From positions 2,356,001 through 2,420,000 of the forward strand of contig NZ_OZ075108.1 in NCBI RefSeq assembly GCF_964186625.1: a DNA stretch of 64,000 bases, in the 5' to 3' direction. This document shows, in pieces, positions 46,820 to 55,631 of this stretch. The notes beneath the pieces were generated by a model. It saw nothing but the letters and a program-made list of their open reading frames with translations. It made no database searches and was not told where the DNA came from. Numbering within the stretch: position 1 is the first letter of the stretch; every line of letters begins with the position of its first letter. The DNA comes from Asticcacaulis sp. MM231. Lineage in GTDB: Bacteria; Pseudomonadota; Alphaproteobacteria; Caulobacterales; Caulobacteraceae. Both the position numbers and the translations under genes were made by a program.

Positions 46820-47251
46820 ATGAACGCACCGATTCCCATACTGATGACCGACGAGCAGGTTTTACCTCTGCTAGGCAGGATCATAGGCCGCGGCGTCAAC
46901 CGTACGGTTTACGACTGGATCGGCCGCGACGATGTGGTCATCAAGGTGCAGAATCGCCTGCCCTGCCGCGCCAACTATACCGAGTGGTTGCTCTATAACC
47001 AGATGCGCGGCGCACCTGCCCTGAAGACACTGTTCGCCCGTGTCTGGGCGCTGAGCGATACGGGCCACTATCTGGTCATGGAACGGCTTGCGCCTCTTCC
47101 GGAAGACGCCCTCCTGCCGCCCTTCCCAACCTTCCTGACTGATCGCAAGCGTGAGAATTTCGGCCTGTCACCAGCCGGAGTTAAGTGCCTGGACTATAGC
47201 GAAATCGATCTGGCGAGCACTCTTATTCGGGCTCCTTTCACAGACACATAG
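46820..47251 (+). CDS. Minimal protein-kinase-like fold, function unknown
   Basis: 143 residues, ATG 46820. Kinase-like landmarks occur in order: glycine loop GRGVNRTVY (23-31), Lys42 in VVIKVQ, Glu55 in the next helix, hinge YLVMERL, a catalytic-loop-like TDRKRENFGLS with Asp108 and Asn113, and LDYSE with Asp125 at the metal site. The large C-lobe is missing. Such mini-kinases are known as small-molecule or pseudokinase-type proteins; its role is unknown. A strong terminator separates it from the next gene. Confidence 0.6.
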   Translation: MNAPIPILMTDEQVLPLLGRIIGRGVNRTVYDWIGRDDVVIKVQNRLPCRANYTEWLLYNQMRGAPALKTLFARVWALSDTGHYLVMERLAPLPEDALLPPFPTFLTDRKRENFGLSPAGVKCLDYSEIDLASTLIRAPFTDT

Positions 47252-47283
47252 AAAAAGCCCTGTGGCGAACCACAGGGCTTTTT
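47252..47283. terminator. Bidirectional terminator between convergent genes
   Basis: AAAAAGCCCTGTGG-cgaa-CCACAGGGCTTTTT, perfect stem with A- and T-tracts on both sides. Confidence 0.95.
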
Positions 47284-47300
47284 CAGATTACTTGGGCTTG

Positions 47301-47738
47301 TTAGGCCGTGCGCGGCTTGTGGCGAAACTTGCGACGCATACCGACCAGCATACCGCGTCCTCTCAGGAAGATGCGCTCGAACTTGAGCACCTGTTGCCAG
47401 AAGACCGAGGCGACCTGCGGATTGCGACGCAGGAGCTTGCGCAGCGGCATGATCCAATTGGGGTGGCGACGCTTGAGATGGATAAACTGACGACGCGCCC
47501 AGAAGGCATTCCGCAGCACCAGGATAAGGCCGACAACGACAAGGAAGTAGTGACCGGGCACGATGATCAGCAGGAAGCCCGCCGCCATCAGAACGAAGCC
47601 GAGCGCCATCAGAAGCCAGCCGAGCACCTTCTTGCTGAAGCGCTTGATGGCGCGCTTCGCCGAACGCCAGCTACGGGCGTCGGGTTTCATGACGATCAGG
47701 GATTTCTGCGGCGCACCGGCGCCATTTTCACTCGACAT
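47301..47738 (-). CDS. Small basic membrane protein (PGPGW-like), copy 1
   Basis: 145 residues with a hydrophobic hairpin (LLMALGFVLMAAGFLLIIVPGHYFLVVVGLILVLR) containing PG, and basic tails (KRRHPNW, RRKFRHKPR). Shares with the next two genes the layout VPGxxxxxxLGLILxLR-x(3)-W-x-R-x-F and KxHPKW...LxPG. Function unknown. Confidence 0.7.
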   Translation of the reverse strand: MSSENGAGAPQKSLIVMKPDARSWRSAKRAIKRFSKKVLGWLLMALGFVLMAAGFLLIIVPGHYFLVVVGLILVLRNAFWARRQFIHLKRRHPNWIMPLRKLLRRNPQVASVFWQQVLKFERIFLRGRGMLVGMRRKFRHKPRTA

Positions 47739-47899
47739 ATCTAACCGGGCGCCTTGTCACGCCGTCACAACTCTAAATTTTTGCACCGCAACATCAGCGC
47801 CTGAACCCTCATATGGAGAGCGTTTGGGGCAATGTAAAGGCACGTCCTGAATATCCCGTGAATGTGGATAAAAATTAATTTCCCTGCATCAGCAGGTGA

Positions 47900-48274
47900 T
47901 CAGGCGGCGTCTTCTGACGCGCGCGAGAAACGGTTTTTGAAGAGCGATTTCACGCCCTGACGCGCACGGTACATGAAGCGAAACCGCTTCGGCATCACGC
48001 CGCGTTCGACCCGAAGCCCCTGCAGCCAGACCAGAGAAATGATCTTGGCGCCGGGTCGCAGCATGGTCCGGACAGGGCGCAACCACTTCGGGTGCGCCTT
48101 CACCAGCTTCACAAATTGGCGCTTGATCCACACCGAACTGCGTAGCAACAGGATCAGGCCAAACAGCACGAACGGCACGCCGACAGGCCCCGGCAAAGGC
48201 GCCAGGACGACGCCGAAGGCCATGAGAACCATCCCCGCCAAACTCATCAGTAATTTAAGAAGTATTGCCATCAT
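47900..48274 (-). CDS. Small basic membrane protein (PGPGW-like), copy 2
   Basis: 124 residues, LLKLLMSLAGMVLMAFGVVLAPLPGPVGVPFVLFGLILLLRSSVWIKRQFVKLVKAHPKWLRPVR. Very like copy 3, less like copy 1. PLPGPVGVP marks the PGPGW-type family. The role is unknown; basic C-terminus likely cytoplasmic. Confidence 0.75.
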   Translation of the reverse strand: MMAILLKLLMSLAGMVLMAFGVVLAPLPGPVGVPFVLFGLILLLRSSVWIKRQFVKLVKAHPKWLRPVRTMLRPGAKIISLVWLQGLRVERGVMPKRFRFMYRARQGVKSLFKNRFSRASEDAA

Positions 48275-48424
48275 CTCTTCCGGCGCGGACAGATCACCCG
48301 TGCCAACCTTACGCTTGTGCCATCACATGTTTTTTTGCCGCGATCGCGGTACGAGGCCTATATAGGGATATCAGCGTTAAGAAACGATGCGGCGAGAGGC
48401 CACAACACCTGATTTCGCCATCAC

Positions 48425-48829
48425 TTAATATGACAACTGTTTGCGCGGCTTGTGACCTGGCTCAGCCTTGGGCGTGGGTTTACGTCGGCGATTGCGTAGG
48501 ATCGTCCGTATGTCATGGCGAAAACCGTACATGAAACGGCGCTTCTTGGGCAGCAAACGGCGCTCCAACCGCAGGGTATGCAGCCACATCATGGCGACCA
48601 CCTTGGCACCCGGTCGCAACAGGGCGCGCACGGGCTTCAGGATTTTCGGATGCTTCCTGACCTGACGCATGAAAAGCCGCTTCACCCACATCGAGCTTTT
48701 GAGCAGGATGATCAGGCCCAGCAAGATAACAGGTACGCCAAAGGGTCCCGGCAGTGGCGTGATGATAACCCCGATCACCATCAGGAGGATGCCAGCGACA
48801 CTCATCAGCAGTTTGGCGATAATGGTCAT
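48425..48829 (-). CDS. Small basic membrane protein (PGPGW-like), copy 3
   Basis: About 134 residues from ATG 48829, chosen to match copy 2 (MTIIAKLLMSVAGILL against MMAILLKLLMSLAGMV); ATGs at 48835 and 48838 and an upstream 48865 are possible. Same hairpin with PLPGPFGVP and the basic tail WVKRLFMRQVRKHPKILKPVRALLRPGAKV. A run of three related genes on one strand. Confidence 0.72.
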   Translation of the reverse strand: MTIIAKLLMSVAGILLMVIGVIITPLPGPFGVPVILLGLIILLKSSMWVKRLFMRQVRKHPKILKPVRALLRPGAKVVAMMWLHTLRLERRLLPKKRRFMYGFRHDIRTILRNRRRKPTPKAEPGHKPRKQLSY

Positions 48830-48935
48830 ACTCATCATATAGGGACAGGCGGCTTCCTCAGCCACCCGTCCCTATATCGACAGAGCATAAATTTACAAGC
48901 GGGAAATCCCGCCCATATTGCGCCCAGAGCTTTGC

Positions 48936-48979
48936 GCGCTTTTGGATCCGAAAAGTGCGTCACACTTTTCGGAAAGCGC
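48936..48979. repeat. Palindromic intergenic element next to gcvPB
   Basis: Outer GCGCTTT / AAAGCGC and inner perfect CCGAAAAGTG-cgtca-CACTTTTCGG. It resembles the RIME-type palindromes of alphaproteobacteria. It begins right at the gcvPB stop and may serve as its 3' end. Confidence 0.65.
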
Positions 48980-50533
48980 TTAGGTATAAGACAACCGCGG
49001 CGCACGGGCGGCGCGGGTCTCATCGAGGCGCTTGGCGGGCGCCAGGTAAGGCGCGCCCTTGAAGCGGGCCACATCACCGGCTTTAGCGGCTTGCGCCAAG
49101 GCACGAAGCACGGCGATGAAGCCGTCCAGCTCGTCCTTCAATTCGGTCTCTGTGGGCTCGATCAGCATGGCACCATGGACGACCAGCGGGAAGTACATGG
49201 TCATAGGGTGGAAGCCCTCGTCGATCATCGCCTTGGCGAAGTCGAGCGTGGTCACGTCCGTGCCTTCCAGCCAGTGATCGTCGAACAGCGCTTCGTGCAT
49301 GCACGGCCCCTCAGGGAACGGCACGCTCATCAGATCCTGCAGGGAGGCCTTGATGTAGTTGGCGTTGAGCACGGCGTCCTCAGCGACCTGGCGGAGGCCA
49401 TCCGAGCCGTGGCTGAGCATGTAGGTCAGGGCGCGGATAAACATCCCCATCTGGCCGTGGAAGGCGCACATGCGGCCGAAGTTTTGAGCCGATACACCTT
49501 CATCATGCTCGACCAGATCGAAGCCCGAATCGTGGGAAACCACCCAGGGCTTGGGCGCGAAAGGTGCCAGCGCCTCGGACAGCACCACCGGACCGGCGCC
49601 CGGACCGCCGCCGCCGTGGGGCGTCGAGAAGGTCTTGTGCAGGTTGATGTGCATGGCGTCGACCCCGAGATCACCCGGACGGACCCGACCGACAATGGCG
49701 TTGAAGTTCGCACCATCGCAATAGAAATAGGCACCGGCCTCGTGGGTCAGACGGGCGAACTCGACGATATCGCGCTCAAAAAGTCCGCAGGTATTGGGGT
49801 TGGTCACCATGATGGCGGCGACATCGGGACCGAGCTTCGAGGCCAGGTCAGCCACATCGACGCGGCCATCGGCTGTCTGGGCCACTTCCTTGACGGTGTA
49901 GCCGACGAAGGCGGCTGTGGCGGGGTTGGTGCCGTGGGCGGAGGTTGGCACCAGCACGGTGCGGCGATGCCCCTGCCCCTTGGCCTCGTGAGCCGCCTTG
50001 ATGGCCAGCAGGCCGCACAACTCGCCGTGCGCGCCGGCTTTCGGCGTGATGGCGACGGCGGGCATGCCCGTGAGCACTTTAAGCCAATGCGACAGCGTAT
50101 CCATCAGCGCCAGCGCGCCCTGCACGGTCGAGACCGGCTGCAGCGGGTGGATATCACCGAGCCCCGCCACGCGCGCCATCTTTTCGTTGAGGCGCGGATT
50201 GTGCTTCATGGTGCAGGAACCGAGCGGATAGAGCGCCAGATCGATGGCGTGATTCTTCTGCGACAGGCGCACATAGTGACGCATGGCTTCCGGCTCAGTC
50301 AGGCCGGGCAGCGACAGGTCAGAGCGCAGCAAGCCATCGAGATCAGCGGCATTGATCTCGACATCGGCGAAATCGACGCCAGTGCGGCTGTAATCGTCTT
50401 TTTCGAAGATCAGCTTTTCGGATTGCAGCAAGCCCTTGCCACCGAGCAGGCTCTTGAACGAGGTGGCCTCTACGTTGATTTCAGGGGCGCTTGGACGGCC
50501 AACGGAATTCATTTTAGGTAAATCTTGGGTCAT
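48980..50533 (-). CDS. gcvPB: Glycine dehydrogenase (decarboxylating) subunit 2
   Basis: C-terminal half of the split P protein, 517 residues, carrying the PLP lysine in MHINLHKTFSTPHGGGGPG and SDHGTNPATAAF-like GTNPATAAFVGY. Works with gcvPA, gcvH and gcvT in glycine cleavage. It overlaps gcvPA by 4 bases. Confidence 0.95.
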   Translation of the reverse strand: MTQDLPKMNSVGRPSAPEINVEATSFKSLLGGKGLLQSEKLIFEKDDYSRTGVDFADVEINAADLDGLLRSDLSLPGLTEPEAMRHYVRLSQKNHAIDLALYPLGSCTMKHNPRLNEKMARVAGLGDIHPLQPVSTVQGALALMDTLSHWLKVLTGMPAVAITPKAGAHGELCGLLAIKAAHEAKGQGHRRTVLVPTSAHGTNPATAAFVGYTVKEVAQTADGRVDVADLASKLGPDVAAIMVTNPNTCGLFERDIVEFARLTHEAGAYFYCDGANFNAIVGRVRPGDLGVDAMHINLHKTFSTPHGGGGPGAGPVVLSEALAPFAPKPWVVSHDSGFDLVEHDEGVSAQNFGRMCAFHGQMGMFIRALTYMLSHGSDGLRQVAEDAVLNANYIKASLQDLMSVPFPEGPCMHEALFDDHWLEGTDVTTLDFAKAMIDEGFHPMTMYFPLVVHGAMLIEPTETELKDELDGFIAVLRALAQAAKAGDVARFKGAPYLAPAKRLDETRAARAPRLSYT

Positions 50534-51870
50534 TGGGCGACCTCCTTAAGCGTGGCGACAAGGGTAGCGATATCTGCGTCCGAAACAGTTTCGGTGACAG
50601 CGACGATCAGGTGGTTTTCGAAGCCGGGCTCATTTTGCAGACGGGCGAAGGGCACGCCGCCAAGGACGTTCTTAGCCGCCAAAGCCTCCACAACCGCAAT
50701 GGCAGGTTTTGCCAGCTTGACCGTGAATTCGTTGAAGAAACGCGGTGTCACCACCTCAAAGCCGGAGGTTACCAGTTGATCCCTGGCGGCGTGGGCCTTG
50801 GCGTAATTGATCTTCGCCACACGTTGCAGGCCGGTCTGGCCGAGCAAGCTCATGTGGATGCTGAAGGCCAGCGCGCACAGACCTGAATTGGTGCAGATAT
50901 TCGACGTCGCCTTATCGCGACGGATGTGCTGCTCGCGGGTGGAGAGCGTCAGCACGAAACCGCGCTCGCCATCGGCATCGACCGTCTCGCCGCACAGGCG
51001 GCCGGGAAGTTGGCGCAGATACTTTTCCTTGGCGGCGAAAAGCCCGACATAGGGACCGCCGTAGGACAGCGGCACACCGATCGACTGGCCTTCGACGGCC
51101 ACAACATCGGCGCCCATTTCGCCGGGCGATTTGAGCAGGCCGAGCGACATCACCTCAGTGACAACCACAATCAGCAGGGCACCGGCGGCCTGGGCCGCCT
51201 TGGCGATCTCGGTGACGTCGGTGGCCGTACCGAAGACGTTCGGTGTCTGGACGACGACGCAGGCCGTGTTGGCATCGATATGTTGCAGCACGTCCGCTTC
51301 GTTATCGACGGCGACGGCGCAGGCTTCGGTCTCGATACCAACGGCGTGCGCCAGGGTCTCGACCGTTTCACGGTAGTGCGGGTGCAGGCCGCCGGAGAGC
51401 ACGGCCTTGTTGCGCTTGGTCACGCGGGTGGCCATCAGCACGCCTTCGGCGGCCGCGGTCGAGCCGTCATAGAGCGACGCATTGGCCACCGGCATGCCGG
51501 TCAGGCGAGCCACCTGGGACTGAAACTCGAACAGCACCTGCAGGGTGCCCTGCGCGATTTCCGGCTGATACGGCGTATAACTGGTCAGGAATTCCGAGCG
51601 CTGGATGATGTGATCGACCGTCGCCGGGATATGGTGGCGATAGGCGCCGGCGCCGACAAAGAACGGCACCTTGGCCGGGCTGACATTCTGGTCGGCGAAG
51701 GCGTTCAGTTGCGCCTCCACTTCCAGTTCGCCGGTGAACTTCGGCAGATCGACCGTGCCCGAGCGGCGGGCCAATTCCGGCACGTCGACGAACAGGGCAT
51801 CGACGCTATCGACACCGATCTTTTCCAGCATGGCGGCGCGATCGCCGTTGCTCAAGGGGAGATATCTCAT
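50530..51870 (-). CDS. gcvPA: Glycine dehydrogenase (decarboxylating) subunit 1
   Basis: N-terminal half of the split P protein, 446 residues from ATG 51870 (AGGA ribosome site with 7-base spacing; an upstream ATG at 51885 lacks one). Features: FVGAGAYRHHIPATVDHIIQRSEFLTSYTPYQPEIAQGTLQ and NASLYDGSTAAAEG. Third gene of the gcvT-H-PA-PB operon. Confidence 0.94.
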   Translation of the reverse strand: MRYLPLSNGDRAAMLEKIGVDSVDALFVDVPELARRSGTVDLPKFTGELEVEAQLNAFADQNVSPAKVPFFVGAGAYRHHIPATVDHIIQRSEFLTSYTPYQPEIAQGTLQVLFEFQSQVARLTGMPVANASLYDGSTAAAEGVLMATRVTKRNKAVLSGGLHPHYRETVETLAHAVGIETEACAVAVDNEADVLQHIDANTACVVVQTPNVFGTATDVTEIAKAAQAAGALLIVVVTEVMSLGLLKSPGEMGADVVAVEGQSIGVPLSYGGPYVGLFAAKEKYLRQLPGRLCGETVDADGERGFVLTLSTREQHIRRDKATSNICTNSGLCALAFSIHMSLLGQTGLQRVAKINYAKAHAARDQLVTSGFEVVTPRFFNEFTVKLAKPAIAVVEALAAKNVLGGVPFARLQNEPGFENHLIVAVTETVSDADIATLVATLKEVAQ

Positions 51871-51920
51871 TGTAAATTCCTGCACTTTATCCCCTCCCCC
51901 CGTTTACGGTGACAGGGCTA

Positions 51921-52002
51921 GGGTGAGGGGCAATTCCACCGTCTGTAGGCCCCTCACCCGGCTTGCAAGCAAGCCACCCTCTCCCCGCAAGCAGGGAGAG
52001 GG
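51921..52002. repeat. Double-hairpin repeat inside the gcv operon
   Basis: GGGTGAGGGGC (51921-51931) pairs perfectly with GCCCCTCACCC (51949-51959), and CCCTCTCCC (51977-51985) with GGGAGAGGG (51994-52002). It lies between gcvH and gcvPA. Confidence 0.7.
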
Positions 52003-52024
52003 GGAGACGGGCAGCCCCAATAAT

Positions 52025-52390
52025 TTAAAGAGTTGCCAGATAGGCTTCGTATTGTTCACGGTCCATCAGACCATCGAGTTCCGAGGCATCGGCCAGCTTG
52101 ATCTTGGCGATCCAGCCGCCGGCTTCCGGCACAGCATTGATGGTTTCCGGCGCGCCCGTCAGGCTGTCATTGGCCTCGATCACTTCGCCCGATACCGGCG
52201 CGTAAACGTCCGACGCCGCCTTGACGCTCTCGACCACGGCGAAGCTGTCACCCTTCTTCAGCACCTTGCCGACCTCCGGCACTTCGACGAACACGACGTC
52301 GCCCAGCGCTTCGGCGGCATACAGCGTGATACCGACAAAGGCTTCATTGCCGGTGATGGAAACCCATTCATGATCTTTGGTGAACTTCAT
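52025..52390 (-). CDS. gcvH: Glycine cleavage system H protein
   Basis: 121 residues, lipoyl carrier. The lipoylated Lys is in [35 protein letters not shown] opens the protein as usual. Second gene of the operon. Confidence 0.97.
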   Translation of the reverse strand: MKFTKDHEWVSITGNEAFVGITLYAAEALGDVVFVEVPEVGKVLKKGDSFAVVESVKAASDVYAPVSGEVIEANDSLTGAPETINAVPEAGGWIAKIKLADASELDGLMDREQYEAYLATL

Positions 52391-52454
52391 GATTTTGATC
52401 CTTTTTAAGTTGCGCTACCGCCGTGTGACGGTCCAATCCGCTGCTTGAGCGCGG

Positions 52455-53591
52455 TTAAGCTTTAGGTTTGCGGTGATAGCCGTTAGCGACGAACGGCAAG
52501 GAGACGATTTCAGCGGCGTAAGGCTTGCCGCGGGTTTCCAGTTTCAGCCTGGTGCCGATGGCCGAGGCGTGCGGCGGCACATAGCCCATGGCGATGGAGT
52601 AACCGAGCGATGGCGACGGCACACCAGAGGTGACCACCCCCAGATCAGTGCCATCCTCGCTCAGGATCTTGGCGCCTTCGCGGGCGGGCGGGCCTTCGAG
52701 AACGCGGATAGCGACGCGGACACGCTCCAGCGCACCATCAAGCTGCGCTTTCAGGCGGTCGATGCCCTTGATGTCGCCGCGCGTCAGGCGCGACTTGTTC
52801 ATGGCGAAACCAAGATTGGCCTCAGCCAAGGTGTAGCCGGCGTCCATTTCATGACCATAGAGCGGCATACCGGCTTCAAGGCGCAACGAATCGCGCGCGC
52901 CAAGGCCGATCGGCTTCACAATGGGGTTGCTCAGCAGTTCGTCCCACAGGTCGCCGACACGCGCGGCCGGGAAGCTGATCTCGAAACCATCCTCGCCGGT
53001 ATAGCCGGAGCGCGAGATATAGGCGACCTCACCGAGCAACTTGAAGGTGCCACATTCCATGAAGTACATTTCGGTCGCGGCCGGGCAGAGATCTTTCATG
53101 ACGTCCTTGGCCTTGGGGCCTTGCAGCGCCAGCAGCGCGCGGTCACTCAGGACTTCAAACTCGACATCGGCGCCGCTTTCATTGTCAGCGATAAAGTCGG
53201 CGATGATATCGAAATCCTGATCCTTGCAGGCGGCATTGACCACCAGCATGAAGCCTTCGGCTTCGGGACGTGAGACCATCCAGTCGTCGAGAATGCCGCC
53301 CTCGTCATTGAGCAGCAGAGAGTATTTTTGCTTGCCTTGGGGCAGTATGGAGAAATCGGTCGGGGTCAGGGTTTCCAACACGGCCACGGCACCTTCGCCG
53401 GTCATGCGCGCCTGGCCCATGTGCGACACGTCGAACAGGCCGGCCTCGGCGCGGGTCCATTTGTGCTCGGCCAGCACGCCTTCGTATTTCACTGGCATAT
53501 TATAGCCGGCGAAGGGCACCATCTGGCCACCGAGAGCAACATGGCGGTCGAAAAGCGGGGTGAACTGGAGTTCGGAATCGGAGTCGGACAT
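52455..53591 (-). CDS. gcvT: Glycine cleavage system T protein (aminomethyltransferase)
   Basis: 378 residues. Transfers the methylene group to tetrahydrofolate. Features: FDVSHMGQARMTGEGA, GYTGEDGFEI, LGARDSLRLEAGMPLYGHEMD. First gene of the operon, starting about 45 bases after the glycine riboswitch. Confidence 0.96.
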   Translation of the reverse strand: MSDSDSELQFTPLFDRHVALGGQMVPFAGYNMPVKYEGVLAEHKWTRAEAGLFDVSHMGQARMTGEGAVAVLETLTPTDFSILPQGKQKYSLLLNDEGGILDDWMVSRPEAEGFMLVVNAACKDQDFDIIADFIADNESGADVEFEVLSDRALLALQGPKAKDVMKDLCPAATEMYFMECGTFKLLGEVAYISRSGYTGEDGFEISFPAARVGDLWDELLSNPIVKPIGLGARDSLRLEAGMPLYGHEMDAGYTLAEANLGFAMNKSRLTRGDIKGIDRLKAQLDGALERVRVAIRVLEGPPAREGAKILSEDGTDLGVVTSGVPSPSLGYSIAMGYVPPHASAIGTRLKLETRGKPYAAEIVSLPFVANGYHRKPKA

Positions 53592-53638
53592 ATGGCTTCA
53601 CTCAAAACAGGGGTGACGTTGGGTCGTTCTGCGCCCCC

Positions 53639-53810
53639 GCTGTCCTTTTGACCTGAGAGATTTAGGCGCTATTCGCGCCGTTGCTCCGTCGGTGGGATGT
53701 CTGGCATCCACTTTCCAGCGTTTGAGTTATCCTACGGTCCGTGGGCCTGAGCGTTTCCGGGGCGGTTGCGCCTTCGGCGGTGTAACCGAAGCTACACTCT
53801 CTCCCGTAGG
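53639..53810 (-). ncRNA. Tandem glycine riboswitch upstream of gcvT
   Basis: On the minus strand, aptamer 1 spans 53810-53731 (GGGAGAGAG ... CACCGCCGAAGG ... CGGAAACGCTCAGGCC, closed by CCTACGG/CCGTAGG). Aptamer 2 spans 53719-53639 (GCTGGAAAGTGGAT ... CCACCGACGGAGCAA ... AATCTCTCAGG ... AAAGGACAGC). This is the classic two-aptamer arrangement controlling glycine-cleavage genes. No U-tailed terminator lies between it and gcvT, so control of translation is more likely. Confidence 0.93.
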
Positions 53811-54035
53811 GGTATCTCGCTTGTGCGATAGGCCGGGAGAAGAGTTAAGGCGTGTTTGAACACCCCACAATGATTTGTAGGGCACCTGTCGCAGCGCCCC
53901 TGACAGGCTCCAAACAGAGACTTACCTGAAGCAATATGATGAACTGCTTGTCACGGGCCGCCTGACAATTGCGCATTGAAGCAATTGGAATCGATCTTTG
54001 TAAACTCAGCTAATCAGCAGCTAAGGAATATAAGA

Positions 54036-54180
54036 ATGAAAGAATACGAGCCGGAAAATGAACAAAATATCTTGGGAATCAAAATTCTGAATTTTTTTTA
54101 TAGCGAGTGCAAAAGGAAAGTATTCAATTTCGGCATTAGTAATTATCGTCGCAATGTTTCTTTGGAAGATGTTTGGCTAG
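54036..54180 (+). CDS. Small single-span membrane protein, frameshifted
   Basis: ATG 54036, preceded by AAGGA. It reads MKEYEPENEQNILGIKILNFF, then an eight-T run (54092-54099) breaks the frame. With seven T it continues IASAKGKYSISALVIIVAMFLWKMFG and stops at 54178-54180: about 47 residues with one membrane helix near the C-terminus. AT-richer than its surroundings. No family recognised. Confidence 0.5.
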
Positions 54181-54611
54181 CCCAGCCACCTCACCAGCCA
54201 GAAGCCCAGTAGCGCCACGATCCCCACCATCAGTGCGGCCAAGATCAGCATCACCGACAGGCTGGCGATTTTTTGCCCCAGGCTGATCGGCTCATAGCTA
54301 TAGGCGTCCACCGGCCAGACCTTGCTCTGAACCAGCGCCTTCAGTTCACCCACGGTGAAATCGCGGTAGACCAGACAGCTATCCGGCCACAGCCACCAGA
54401 ACGGGCTGACCTTCTGTTCCGCCGGCGGCATGACGCCATGCAACTTGAGCAGCAACAGCATATCGTCGATATAGAAGTCGGTTTTGGTCTCGGCATCAAG
54501 ATCGCCGATCACCCAGGCGTCATCGCCGTGCGCCTTGAACCGCTCCAGCGCATCAGGCGACAGGCGCGTCTCCAGCATGGCGTGGAGCCCCTTTTCAAAC
54601 GGTTTAGCCAT
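54177..54611 (-). CDS. Hypothetical membrane-anchored protein
   Basis: 144 residues with a C-terminal membrane helix (IASLSVMLILAALMVGIVALLGFWLVRWLG). The soluble part is acidic (DLDAETKTDFYIDDMLLLLKLHG, SPFWWLWPDSCLVYRDFTVGELKAL). No family recognised. It overlaps the NYN gene by 8 bases, so the two are probably cotranslated. Confidence 0.65.
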   Translation of the reverse strand: MAKPFEKGLHAMLETRLSPDALERFKAHGDDAWVIGDLDAETKTDFYIDDMLLLLKLHGVMPPAEQKVSPFWWLWPDSCLVYRDFTVGELKALVQSKVWPVDAYSYEPISLGQKIASLSVMLILAALMVGIVALLGFWLVRWLG

Positions 54612-55335
54612 TATTGACGATCAGCTTCAAATGGCTCTTTTCGCGCAATTCGGGCGGATCGTAAACCTCCGGACGCTCTACTTTTTCTCCGCGACCTAAG
54701 AAGCGGTGCTTGTATTTCGCCATCTGCGGCAGCAGCGACGCCTCCAGATGCGCCGTGGTGATCTCAACGCAACTATCGGCGATGCGCTCGATATTACGGT
54801 TATGAAAACGCCCCGGCGGCGTCACCAGAACCAGCTTTTTCTTCGGAAAGCGCTCTTTGAGATAGCGCGCCGTAGCGGCATGATCGCCATCGGCCGTCAC
54901 CAGATAGCAGACGTCAAACAGATCGTCCTCGGCATCGGCGGCAATGGAAAGCGCCAGATTGACGTCACCCTGCTTTTCCACGGCCACCTGCCATTTGTGA
55001 CCGCAAGCATTGCAGCCATCCATAGCGTGAATGAAATGGCCCATGCGGCAGATGACGCCCTGCCCTTTCAGCGCCTTCATATAGTCTTCGTGGCGCTTGA
55101 GTTTTGAGCGGTTGGTGGGGGAAAAGGCCGAGCACCACACCACGCGCTTGACCACCTCGGACTTCGGGGCAATGGCACGGCCAAGGGCTTTGAGATTCAG
55201 CCATTTGAGATAGGGGCGCTTGTAGGCATCGACCGCGTTATAGAGGTTGAAGCCATCGATATAGAAGGCGGCGCGCTTGCGAAAAAACGGTAATGACCAA
55301 CCGCCTCCCGAACCTGCACTTGAGCCCTTCGACAT
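54604..55335 (-). CDS. NYN-domain (LabA/DUF88) protein
   Basis: 243 residues. PIN-like NYN nuclease fold: acidic residues in FYIDGFNLYNAVD, VEKQGDVNLALSIAADAED and CYLVTADGDHAATAR. A CNACGH Cys pair may bind metal. Predicted RNA-processing or RNA-degrading enzyme. It is followed by, and overlaps, a small membrane protein. Confidence 0.85.
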   Translation of the reverse strand: MSKGSSAGSGGGWSLPFFRKRAAFYIDGFNLYNAVDAYKRPYLKWLNLKALGRAIAPKSEVVKRVVWCSAFSPTNRSKLKRHEDYMKALKGQGVICRMGHFIHAMDGCNACGHKWQVAVEKQGDVNLALSIAADAEDDLFDVCYLVTADGDHAATARYLKERFPKKKLVLVTPPGRFHNRNIERIADSCVEITTAHLEASLLPQMAKYKHRFLGRGEKVERPEVYDPPELREKSHLKLIVNNG

Positions 55336-55481
55336 ACCGCAACCCGCCCCGTTAACGCCTTGGTAACAATAAACCTCAGTTACGAGGATTTGTCAGCAGA
55401 TTTTGTTCCGGAGGAAGAAAGAAGGGTTTAACCACGGATCAACGGCCCATTGCCGTCGGCACGGATGCCGCTGCGCGGCGA

Positions 55482-55624
55482 CACGGATAAAGGCACGGAT
55501 TTCGTGACACTCAGTGATCGTTCGAGACCAGAACGATAGTTCCCTTGACGGCATAGCCGTCATACAAAGCTGGGTTTCAAGCAGCGGCTTTTCAAGTTAC
55601 CCTGAAATCCGTGCCTTATCCGTG
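55482..55624. repeat. MITE-like element with 21-22 bp inverted ends
   Basis: Left end CACGGATAAAGGCACGGATTTC (55482-55503) is the reverse of right end GAAATCCGTGCCTTATCCGTG (55604-55624) apart from one A. A small hairpin TGACGGC-ata-GCCGTCA lies inside. It fills most of the 296-bp gap upstream of the NYN gene; the remainder shows nothing recognisable. Confidence 0.6.
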
Positions 55625-55631
55625 GCAAACT

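Noticed and set aside
50926..51912. Long plus-strand frame opposite gcvPA
   Set aside because: Antisense shadow of a conserved gene with typical codon-bias artefact.
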